Assembly (NCBI GenBank): GCA_003165615.1
Contig: PLWR01000518.1
Location: 1-5,463, forward strand
Source: Acidobacteriota bacterium
Lineage (GTDB): Bacteria; Acidobacteriota; Terriglobia; UBA7540
DNA length: 5,463 bases
Reading direction: 5' to 3'
In this document: one piece after another, positions 1 through 5,280 of the stretch
How positions within the stretch are numbered: position 1 is the first letter of the stretch
Layout of the letters: each line of letters opens with the position of its first letter
Position numbers and translations under genes: made by a program
The notes under the pieces: generated by a model
Seen by the model: only the letters and a program-made list of their open reading frames with translations
Database searches by the model: none
Told to the model about the DNA's origin: nothing

Positions 1-773
1 TCCTCAGGATGGACGTGCTGGACCCAGAAATCCGCCTCCTGCAACCACTTCTCCATGGGGAAGCCCAAGATGGCCTCCATCTGGTGGCTCACAAAGGTTA
101 TCTTGAAGCTGGGCACGTTCATTTCCCAAATACCGGCATTAAGATCCTCAACCAGATTGCTGAACCGCTGCGCCAATTCCTGTGCGGCGGCCCTCAAATC
201 CTCACTTTGCGATAGGTCCTCGGAGGACTTTCCGACTTTCAACTCCAGCGTTCTCTGAATGTCTTTCAAGCTGCGAACCTGACGCTTGTAATGCCGAACC
301 TCCCTGGCGAGGAAACCGCACAATACCGCCGTGACCAGGAACAAAGGGATATGTAACAGGGCTGTATGATCATCGAATAAGCGGCCGCCGCTTTCACTGA
401 GGATCCAGACATAGACTGCCGATACCGCGAAGCCGATCCCGACGCTTTGCGGAATGTTATCACCCATAGTCGCCATGAAAATCGTAAGGTAGAAGAGCAC
501 CAGCCAGGAAGGTCGGCTTCCGGACACGCAATAAAGAATGATGGTGAGGACGGCGATATCGACGAAGAACAGCCCATAGGCCAGGGCGGGGTTCTTAAAC
601 CGCCTTGCCGGGAGAGCACGCAATAAAAGGTTTGAGCCGAGATACGTTGTTGCAAGCCACCACAAAGCAGGTGAGTTTTGCTGGTGATGATAGAATACCA
701 ACGCCAGGACCACGATGGAAAGGACCGCACGAAGAAGAAAGAAATTGGAAAAACGGTGCTCAAGCTCACTCAT
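1..773 (-). CDS. membrane-bound PAS-domain sensor protein, probably a histidine kinase (3' end cut by window edge)
   Basis: This frame is open from ATG 773 to the left edge, giving 257 codons with no stop. The N-terminus (MSELEHRFSN) is followed by about six hydrophobic segments, near residues 12-28, 36-52, 62-83, 88-103, 109-125 and 139-156. They form a compact integral-membrane input module with short loops. Residues 158-212 are charged and probably a coiled-coil linker. From about residue 204 a PAS domain begins: 'NAGIWEMN', then 'FVSHQMEAILGFP', and 'FWVQHVHPE' at the edge, the usual PAS_3-type 'W...HPeD' ending. In known families this layout normally leads to a HisKA/HATPase kinase, or less often a GGDEF domain; that part lies outside the window, so the output domain is inferred. 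The upstream ribosome site is weak (AGGTG at 787-791, 13 nt from the ATG), but no better in-frame start is visible. The gene has its own promoter. A longer overlapping minus frame at 266-769 encodes no recognisable domain and is a shadow. Confidence 0.85.
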   Translation of the reverse strand, partial: MSELEHRFSNFFLLRAVLSIVVLALVFYHHQQNSPALWWLATTYLGSNLLLRALPARRFKNPALAYGLFFVDIAVLTIILYCVSGSRPSWLVLFYLTIFMATMGDNIPQSVGIGFAVSAVYVWILSESGGRLFDDHTALLHIPLFLVTAVLCGFLAREVRHYKRQVRSLKDIQRTLELKVGKSSEDLSQSEDLRAAAQELAQRFSNLVEDLNAGIWEMNVPSFKITFVSHQMEAILGFPMEKWLQEADFWVQHVHPE

Positions 774-830
774 AGCGAGTTCGATGCACCTAGAGGGATA
801 CAATATGACAAGGTTTCAGCCATCGGGGCC

Positions 831-859
831 ATAATAGCCGGTTGGCATACGTATGTCAA
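831..859 (-). promoter_or_regulatory. near-consensus sigma-70 promoter of the PAS sensor gene
   Basis: On the minus strand TTGACA (859-854, perfect -35) is followed by exactly 17 nt and TATTAT (836-831, 5 of 6 matches to TATAAT). The expected transcription start is near 824, which gives a leader of about 50 nt to the ATG at 773. This is the best promoter match in the window. Confidence 0.7.
842..859. promoter_or_regulatory. 18-bp near-perfect palindrome, candidate operator
   Basis: TTGGCATACGTATGTCAA reads the same on both strands except for one mismatched pair (4th base from each end); its centre CATACGTATG (846-855) is a perfect palindrome. It covers the whole -35 element and half the spacer of the sensor promoter, where a dimeric repressor would block RNA polymerase. 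The regulator is not identifiable from the sequence. Confidence 0.45.
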
Positions 860-999
860 ATGATGTCTTGTCTGACGAGTAATGCCCCCCCGCACTTCCA
901 ATGCCGGGGAGCTTGGCGGGTGGTTCCCGGGCGCTGGCTACCGTCCCGCGGCAAGGGGATGGGTTTAGAAACAGCAAACTCCCTGGCCGTCATCGCAAC

Positions 1000-1012
1000 G
1001 GCCCCCCGGGCC
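1000..1012. other. short GC hairpin after the hemerythrin gene
   Basis: GGCCC-CCC-GGGCC forms a 5-bp stem, 26 nt past the hemerythrin stop. It has no following T-run on the minus strand, so it is a poor intrinsic terminator. It is recorded only as possible 3' structure between the hemerythrin stop and the sensor-gene promoter. Confidence 0.2.
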
Positions 1013-1037
1013 CCGTACAATTGCCTTGTCCCGCCGT

Positions 1038-1571
1038 TTACGCTTGCGCGGTCTGCGTTTGACCTTCGGCGAGCCGCGCCGCACATTCCTGGCTCAATTC
1101 CTCCAGGGCGCGGCGCACGGCCTGCTGTGTGGCCAAATCAAGTCCGCGCTCGACCATGGGGAACAAGCGCCCATTCTCATCCAATAGGTGGTTACGCAAC
1201 CAGAAGATGTACTTACGGCCGCTCTGCATAACCTCGCGCGGGTTGCCTCCCCCCTTGAGCAGGCGATCCAGGTTTTGATGAAAAGTCTTCTCGGTCTGCT
1301 CGCCGGCATCGTGTTCGTGCCGCATGCGGTCAAGAGTAAAAGCAATCCCTTGCACATGTTCTTGAAGTGCGGGATAGAGGATTTGTTCTTCCTCCACGAC
1401 GTGGGTGTGAAGGGCCTCGGAAATTTTCCGCCGGAGTCCGGTTAGGCGATCCGTCGACTTGCGGCGATCTCCCGCCAAGCGTAAAACTCCGAGCTGCTCC
1501 TGAAGTTCATTCAACAAAAGGGACAACTCCTGATGTTCTTGCACCAGGTAGTCCGTTACGCATCTTGTCAT
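1038..1571 (-). CDS. hemerythrin-like HHE cation-binding domain protein
   Basis: A 177-residue protein, predicted soluble and cytoplasmic, with no signal peptide. Hemerythrin-like four-helix bundles hold a diiron site that binds O2 or NO, stores iron or senses redox. The expected ligands are visible in order: H13 in 'QEHQEL', H57 with E61 in 'HTHVVEEEQILYP' (HxxxE), H85/H87 in 'RHEHD', and H128 with E132 in 'NHLLDENGRLFP' (second HxxxE). The length and the two '(L/F)(Y/F)P' motifs after the HxxxE ligands suit single-domain HHE proteins. An ATG at 1595 would add 8 residues, but it has no ribosome site, whereas GGAGGT (1584-1589) lies inside that extension, 12 nt before ATG 1571, so I choose 1571. 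It lies upstream of the PAS sensor gene on the same strand with a 264-nt gap that contains a separate promoter, so they are probably not one tight operon. The FNR-type box at 1777-1790 is about 210 nt upstream. Whether it carries O2, handles NO or only buffers iron cannot be told. Confidence 0.9.
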   Translation of the reverse strand: MTRCVTDYLVQEHQELSLLLNELQEQLGVLRLAGDRRKSTDRLTGLRRKISEALHTHVVEEEQILYPALQEHVQGIAFTLDRMRHEHDAGEQTEKTFHQNLDRLLKGGGNPREVMQSGRKYIFWLRNHLLDENGRLFPMVERGLDLATQQAVRRALEELSQECAARLAEGQTQTAQA

Positions 1572-1583
1572 TGGGAAATTTAG

Positions 1584-1589
1584 ACCTCC
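1584..1589 (-). promoter_or_regulatory. ribosome binding site GGAGGT that decides the hemerythrin start
   Basis: GGAGGT on the minus strand, 12 nt before ATG 1571. It is slightly far but is the only strong Shine-Dalgarno match here. It lies within the codons of the alternative longer start (1595), which argues against that start. Confidence 0.55.
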
Positions 1590-1776
1590 GTCCATCTAGT
1601 GAGATGCGTCGTCGTGGAAGAACGTTTTGCGGATTTATTTTCCCCAGTGGACATCGCGTCACGGTGCCAATTTGTCTCACTTGAATGACAAGCGTTTCAA
1701 AGGGGATTCCCATTCAAAATGACACCAGCACCGAAACCTGCGTTTTTTTGAGGTCTGTCAAGAAACTTCAAATATA

Positions 1777-1790
1777 TTGATATATATCAA
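1777..1790. promoter_or_regulatory. perfect FNR/CRP-family box TTGAT-N4-ATCAA
   Basis: TTGATATATATCAA matches the FNR consensus TTGATnnnnATCAA at all ten defined positions. FNR-family regulators (FNR, ANR, DNR and similar) bind this sequence to switch genes with oxygen or nitric oxide. The centre, 1783.5, is about 72 nt before the start predicted for the rightward promoter at 1821-1849, close to the -71.5 spacing of class I activation. It could also serve the hemerythrin gene on the left. The box lies in a very AT-rich stretch, so chance occurrence is the main alternative. Confidence 0.5.
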
Positions 1791-1820
1791 ATATATAAAC
1801 GTCATTTGTAAAAACTTATG

Positions 1821-1849
1821 TTGACAAATTGGCGGTCTGCGTAGAAAAT
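1821..1849 (+). promoter_or_regulatory. candidate sigma-70 promoter toward the cytochrome c gene
   Basis: TTGACA (1821-1826) is a perfect -35; 17 nt later GAAAAT (1844-1849) matches 4 of 6 -10 positions. A start near 1856 would leave a leader of about 320 nt before ATG 2176. The -10 is weak, consistent with a need for an activator such as the one expected at 1777-1790. Confidence 0.4.
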
Positions 1850-1955
1850 GATTTCCGCTTGGATGAATTATCAGCAATCACAACCGATTTCAGCAACAAC
1901 TCATGTGAATTCCCTGCACCTCTTTCACGAGAGTGGCAGCCCGATTTGTTACACG

Positions 1956-1992
1956 GCAGGCAATTGTTGTGTCCAACGATGTTATTGCCTGC
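1956..1992 (+). other. strong hairpin in the cytochrome c leader
   Basis: GCAGGCAAT (1956-1964) and ATTGCCTGC (1984-1992) are a perfect 9-bp inverted repeat. The 19-nt loop holds a second small stem, GTTG-TGTC-CAAC (1966-1977). No T-run follows, so it is not a standard terminator. A role in RNA stability, in attenuation or as a protein-binding site is possible; none matches a riboswitch I recognise. Confidence 0.4.
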
Positions 1993-2175
1993 ACCCGAGC
2001 AAGAATGTTGAAAGTAGTTTGTGTGCCAAGGGTCAGGTGGTGTGCGGCTGGCGGTTTGCCGCTGATATCTGAGAAGGAACCGTAACCCGAGTCCGACGCG
2101 CGAATCTGTGCGAGGGGCGTCAGGTGATTGGTAATCCAACCGCGACTGACAGAGAACAGGAAAAGGGGAACAATC

Positions 2176-2880
2176 ATGCAGAAGATGAAAACTCAGGGGG
2201 CAATGGCGAGAAGGCTCATGGCTTTCGTTCTCGTCACATTCTTTGCGGTTGGCCTGGCGTTCGGGCAGACAGGGGAGGCCGTGCGGGCCGCGATCCCGTA
2301 TGAGTTCACCTTGGCTTCGAAGGTGCTGCCAGCAGGGACGTACACTTTGACAGTAACCAAATTTGGGCTCCAAGTGCAATCGGTCACCACCGGCGCGGTG
2401 TATCGCGCGCCGATCATCACTCGGCTGGGCGGCCCGACCGAATTTCTTCGAGGCGGCTCTCTGGTATTCGACAAAACGGCTAGCGCCCGCATCCTCTCCG
2501 AAGTTTGGATAGCCGGGTCGGATGGAATACTCTTGCACACCGCCCCGAAAAACCACACTCACGAGGTCGTCTTGTTGTCGGAAGGCCTGGACCAGAACCG
2601 CAACGTCTCGGGTAAGGTGGCTTACGATCAGACGTGCTTCAGATGTCATGGCGCGGGCGGCAAGGGTGATAAGAATGCGGATAAATTCTTCAACACCACA
2701 ATTCCCAGGCTCAACTCGGCAGAGGTGCAAAGCAAGTCGGACGCGGAGTTGAAAGAGATCATCAACAAGGGCGGCAGCGCGATGCCTCCTGTCGAGATCG
2801 ATGAATCCGGGTTCCGGCATCGTCTCCCCCCCCAAGACGTGGACGCGGTGATTGCTTTTGTGCGTACTCTGAAACAATAG
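2176..2880 (+). CDS. exported fusion of acidobacterial IPYEF beta domain and monohaem cytochrome c
   Basis: A 234-residue protein. ATG 2176 is chosen over 2128 because AGGGGA (2164-2169) lies 6 nt upstream and the signal peptide then starts correctly: basic 'KMKTQGAMARR', hydrophobic 'LMAFVLVTFFAVGLAFG', probable cleavage near residue 30. Residues about 38-133 form a beta-rich domain beginning 'IPYEFTLASKVLPAGTYTLTV'. I associate this signature with many small secreted acidobacterial proteins of unknown function. Residues about 146-232 are a class I cytochrome c domain: CFRCH (C154, C157, H158) for covalent haem, 'AMPP' with M203 as likely sixth ligand, and a final helix 'DVDAVIAFVRTLK'. It would be exported by Sec and act in the periplasm as an electron carrier or as a subunit handing electrons to a partner. 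It is probably monocistronic: 462 nt separate it from the next gene. No redox partner or oxidase is encoded nearby, so the partner is unknown. Confidence 0.9.
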   Translation: MQKMKTQGAMARRLMAFVLVTFFAVGLAFGQTGEAVRAAIPYEFTLASKVLPAGTYTLTVTKFGLQVQSVTTGAVYRAPIITRLGGPTEFLRGGSLVFDKTASARILSEVWIAGSDGILLHTAPKNHTHEVVLLSEGLDQNRNVSGKVAYDQTCFRCHGAGGKGDKNADKFFNTTIPRLNSAEVQSKSDAELKEIINKGGSAMPPVEIDESGFRHRLPPQDVDAVIAFVRTLKQ

Positions 2881-2946
2881 TTTGACCTTGGACTGGGGAC
2901 ATCGTGAAGGACCACGGCGTTGCCCCCGGCTATTGAATTCCGCCCT

Positions 2947-2967
2947 TCCCGATCCAGAACATCGGGA
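2947..2967 (+). terminator. possible 3' hairpin of the cytochrome c transcript
   Basis: TCCCGAT-CCAGAAC-ATCGGGA is a perfect 7-bp stem with a 7-nt loop, 66 nt past the cytochrome c stop. There is no T-run after it (ACAAGCTC follows), so if it ends transcription it is not a classical intrinsic terminator; it may only protect the 3' end. Confidence 0.25.
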
Positions 2968-2995
2968 CAAGCTCGGGGCTGTCTGCGAAGCCGGC

Positions 2996-3078
2996 GTAGC
3001 GCACCTGTTCTGTTGATTCCGCGGCACGTCCCATATGGGCAAAGAAAAGCCGCGGACCCTCAGAACAGGTCGCGCTAC
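2996..3078. repeat. 83-nt nested imperfect palindrome, candidate REP/MITE-like element
   Basis: The outer arms GTAGCGCACCTGTTCTG (2996-3012) and CAGAACAGGTCGCGCTAC (3061-3078) pair over 17 bp with a single bulged base. Inside them CCGCGGC (3019-3025) pairs with GCCGCGG (3049-3055), and inside that CCCATATGGG (3030-3039) is itself a palindrome. The three stacked stems with short internal loops form one long hairpin. The shape fits a dispersed extragenic palindrome (REP/BIME or a small MITE-like unit). No target-site duplication is obvious, and copy number cannot be judged from one window. Confidence 0.5.
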
Positions 3079-3186
3079 CTTTCCTCGGCCCGAGATTCCA
3101 TCCCTCATGCGCAGCCGCAATGCCGTCGATGCTCTGCCGAAACTCGACGCGTAATTCACTTGGATTCACCATCGCTTACGCGGTCA

Positions 3187-3213
3187 TTCTGAGCCCGCAT
3201 TCTGGGCGAAGAA
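3187..3213. repeat. hairpin TTCT-GA-GCCC / GGGC-GA-AGAA
   Basis: TTCT, GA, GCCC (3187-3196), a 7-nt loop GCATTCT, then GGGC, GA, AGAA (3204-3213). Two 4-bp stems flank symmetric GA/GA bases that could form tandem sheared G-A pairs. The flanking 'GTCATTCTGAGC...GCGAAGAA' resembles a CATTCTGAGCGAAGCGAAGAA-type intergenic repeat I recall from environmental bacterial genomes; this is recollection, not a search. Confidence 0.35.
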
Positions 3214-3218
3214 CCCCC

Positions 3219-3239
3219 GATTCCAGATTCCAGATTCAA
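3219..3239. repeat. three tandem 7-mers GATTCCA, GATTCCA, GATTCAA
   Basis: Two perfect copies of GATTCCA are followed by a copy with one change. They sit directly after the hairpin at 3187-3213 and may be part of the same repeat unit. Confidence 0.5.
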
Positions 3240-3260
3240 GAAGCGCGGTTTGACCCGCTC

Positions 3261-3289
3261 TTGCCGCGCGGGGGCGCTGCGGTTAAGAT
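3261..3289 (+). promoter_or_regulatory. weak candidate promoter of the TPR gene
   Basis: TTGCCG (3261-3266), 17 nt, then TAAGAT (3284-3289), each 4 of 6 matches to sigma-70 consensus. The start would be near 3296, 47 nt before ATG 3343. It is listed because spacing and position are right; the match strength alone is not convincing. Confidence 0.25.
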
Positions 3290-3342
3290 ACAGGCGGGGA
3301 AGTTAAGGTCGTCAACGTATCCGTCCTCATCTGTGTGGTGTT

Positions 3343-5280
3343 ATGAAAACGTGTTTCCTCGTCATTCTCCTTTTCATGCCGGTGTGTCTCCTGCCCACAT
3401 CGGCAATGGCCCAGGGTCTGGGACAGGCAAACACCACCGTCTCGGTTAATCCTTATGCTCAGGTACAAACATCCTGGCTGGTGGCAGGAAAGGTAAAGAC
3501 CGACCATGGCGACCCTGTGCGAGGCGCCACGGTGACGGTGTCGCCCCTTATTGCCGTGGCCGTCCGCAGCCTCTCGACCAATGCTCAGGGAGAATTCCGA
3601 ACCGAATACCAGTTGAATACCGTGGGGGTCGACGAGTTCAACGTGATCTTGACGGTGAAGAAGAAGGGGCTGCAGACTGCGCACGCATACGTAAGCTATG
3701 CCCGCTCGGCCAAGAGCTGGGAGGTTCCTATTACGCTGCGGGCGCCGGATGAAGATCCGGCCATGCTCTCATCCGCGGATTTGATCTCGAAGCTTGCGCC
3801 CGGGTTAAGGCAACTGGGGCCTGCGGACGGGCTTTCGGCGAAGAGCGAGAAGGACTACATGCGGGGCGTGGCGGATTTTCTCGACCAGCACCAACCGGAG
3901 AAAGCCGTGCCGGCCCTCGCCAAAGTCATACAACATGACTCCGGGTGCATCGCGTGCCGGACCATGCTGGGCCTCACGGAGTTGGGCTGGGATGACCTGG
4001 ATGACGCCAATCGTTCTCTGGCCGAAAGTGTGAACGCCACGCTGGCCGATCGAACCAAGGGACGCCCCGAACCGCTGGTGGCTTATGGAACATGGTTGAA
4101 CTGGCAGCATGATCCCGAAAAGGCCGAACCTTTTTTCCTCGAGGCGCTCAAGTACACACCGCAGGATGCGCTGGCCCTTCAGGAACTGGGCCGCACACGC
4201 CTGGAGATGCAAAAGAACGAGCTCGCGACAGATCCCCTGAAAAGGGCCCTGGCCGCTGGCGCCGGACCTGAGGCGCGACTCCTCTATGCCGAAGCCTTGG
4301 TGGGTGCAGGCCGGTCCGGTGAGGCACTTGCCGAAATGAATCGCTATCTTGACGGGCGCGACGTTAAGAAAATGCCGATTCGGGTACGCCAGGTTTGGGC
4401 GAACGTTCAGAACCGGCAAAAGATGGAGGCCACCTACGCCGGAACCAAGCCCCAGAAAGGCCAACATCGTATCGACTTCCTTCAGAACCCCCCCGCCGAT
4501 TTGATCGCCGGGCTCGAACCGGCAAAGGACCAGGAAGAACTGATTCCCATTCTCGACGGGGTGGGCGCCAAGATCGTAGAACTGCTCACCGATTTCCCCA
4601 ACACCAGTTCACTGGAAGTGATCCAACAAGAGAAGCTGGTCAGCAAGGCAGGAGCCGGCGACAAGCAGAATCAGAAATTTCGATATTTGTGCATGGTGCC
4701 GCGCGAGAAATGGGGGCCAGGCTTCATCGAATATCGCGCTGATTTTGACGGCAATGCGGCGGCGCCGAGGGGATTGTCCGACGGCTTCATGCTCACCCAG
4801 GGCTTTAATTCGACGGCGTTGTTATTTCATCCGTCGTACCGTTCCGAGAGCACATTTCATTACCTTGGGCGGCAGAATATTAACGGCCGAAGTGCGTATG
4901 TGATCGCCTTTGCGCAGATTCCCGGAAAAGCCCACTTAACCGGAAACTTCCGGAAGGGGCAAACCTCCGTCACCACGCTATCCCAGGGGCTGGGTTGGTT
5001 CGATACTGCCACGTTGCAGATCGTTCGCATCCATACGGAGCTTTTGGCCCCCTTGCCGGACCTGCGGCTGGACAAAGAAAGCATGGATGTCAACTTCCAT
5101 GAGGTCCACTTCAACAGCCTGAATAAAACCGTATGGTTGCCGGAGGAAGTCACCGTGACCCTTGATTGGAACGGCAAGCGGCTGCGGAATCGGCATGCGT
5201 ATTCGGACTTCCGAGTATTCGACGTGAACGCCACGGAAAAAATCGGGCAACCGAAGGGCGCTGGGGAGTTATCCCAGTAA
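3343..5280 (+). CDS. exported TPR protein with N-terminal carboxypeptidase-regulatory-like domain
   Basis: A 645-residue protein. ATG 3343 directly begins a signal peptide (MKTCFLVILLFMPVCLLP, probable cleavage after AMA at residue 23), so this start is favoured although the ribosome site is weak (GGTG close to the ATG). Residues about 46-133 are a carboxypeptidase-regulatory-like beta-sandwich ('VAGKVKTDHGDPVRGATVTV', 'TNAQGEFRTEY'). Residues about 170-340 contain about five TPR-like helix pairs, clearest at 243-276 ('DPEKAEPFFLEALKYTPQDALAL') and 310-340 ('ARLLYAEALVGAGRSGEALAEM'), a protein-binding scaffold. Residues about 400-630 are mainly beta strand, with 'FHYLGRQNINGRSAYVIAFAQ' and 'VWLPEEVTVTLDW...RNRHAYSDFRVF', a type I associate with acidobacterial secreted proteins of unknown role. 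C202 and C205 (CIAC) lie in the first TPR pair and could form a disulfide. It is probably periplasmic or outer-membrane associated. Tandem stops TAA-TGA end it. The exact function is unknown. Confidence 0.9.
   Translation: MKTCFLVILLFMPVCLLPTSAMAQGLGQANTTVSVNPYAQVQTSWLVAGKVKTDHGDPVRGATVTVSPLIAVAVRSLSTNAQGEFRTEYQLNTVGVDEFNVILTVKKKGLQTAHAYVSYARSAKSWEVPITLRAPDEDPAMLSSADLISKLAPGLRQLGPADGLSAKSEKDYMRGVADFLDQHQPEKAVPALAKVIQHDSGCIACRTMLGLTELGWDDLDDANRSLAESVNATLADRTKGRPEPLVAYGTWLNWQHDPEKAEPFFLEALKYTPQDALALQELGRTRLEMQKNELATDPLKRALAAGAGPEARLLYAEALVGAGRSGEALAEMNRYLDGRDVKKMPIRVRQVWANVQNRQKMEATYAGTKPQKGQHRIDFLQNPPADLIAGLEPAKDQEELIPILDGVGAKIVELLTDFPNTSSLEVIQQEKLVSKAGAGDKQNQKFRYLCMVPREKWGPGFIEYRADFDGNAAAPRGLSDGFMLTQGFNSTALLFHPSYRSESTFHYLGRQNINGRSAYVIAFAQIPGKAHLTGNFRKGQTSVTTLSQGLGWFDTATLQIVRIHTELLAPLPDLRLDKESMDVNFHEVHFNSLNKTVWLPEEVTVTLDWNGKRLRNRHAYSDFRVFDVNATEKIGQPKGAGELSQ

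Larger units (their letters stand above)
1572..2175. other. 604-nt divergent intergenic control region
   Basis: No convincing gene lies between the hemerythrin (leftward) and cytochrome c (rightward) starts. The stretch at about 1735-1830 is far richer in A and T than the rest, with runs such as ATATATTGATATATATC. It contains inverted repeats at 1672-1691 (TTGTC-N10-GACAA) and 1681-1717 (TTGAATG-N23-CATTCAA), the FNR-type box, a rightward promoter, and a leader of about 320 nt with hairpins at 1956-1992, 2051-2062 (GCGG-TTTG-CCGC) and 2119-2150 (GTCAG...CTGAC enclosing TTGG-TAAT-CCAA). Short open frames across it have neither ribosome sites nor recognisable domains. Confidence 0.6.
2881..3342. 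other. 462-nt non-coding region rich in inverted repeats
   Basis: Between the cytochrome c and TPR genes I see no credible gene. Short frames on both strands cross the palindromes and have no ribosome sites. From left to right it holds a hairpin (2947-2967), a large nested palindrome (2996-3078), a hairpin with flanking GA pairs (3187-3213), three tandem 7-mers (3219-3239), and a weak promoter for the TPR gene (3261-3289). This concentration of repeats is typical of a spot that collects small dispersed elements. Confidence 0.6.

Noticed and set aside
266..769. 167-codon minus-strand frame in the sensor gene region
   Set aside because: A neighbouring minus frame encodes transmembrane segments and a PAS domain with a proper ATG at 773; this one has no domain and is out of frame with it.
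1756..1761. Perfect TTGACA on the minus strand upstream of the hemerythrin gene as a -35 element
   Set aside because: At 16-18 nt spacing the sequence (around GGTTTC) is a poor -10, so no convincing hemerythrin promoter could be placed here.
2041..2150. Possible riboswitch in the cytochrome c leader
   Set aside because: Several small stems are present, but no conserved core of a class I can recall (c-di-GMP, cobalamin, TPP, SAM) could be matched.
1816..3159. 447-codon minus-strand open frame antisense to the cytochrome c gene
   Set aside because: It lies opposite a clear cytochrome c gene with signal peptide and haem motif, crosses the non-coding palindromes, shows no recognisable domain, and has low-complexity Arg/Ser/Pro-rich composition typical of shadow frames in GC-rich DNA.
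2930..3172. 80-codon minus-strand frame across the nested palindrome
   Set aside because: It has no ribosome site, and its peptide simply translates the inverted repeats; treated as a by-product of the repeat element.
3805..4467. 220-codon minus-strand frame inside the TPR gene
   Set aside because: Antisense to a well-supported secreted TPR protein; no domain, and length is expected by chance in GC-rich coding DNA.
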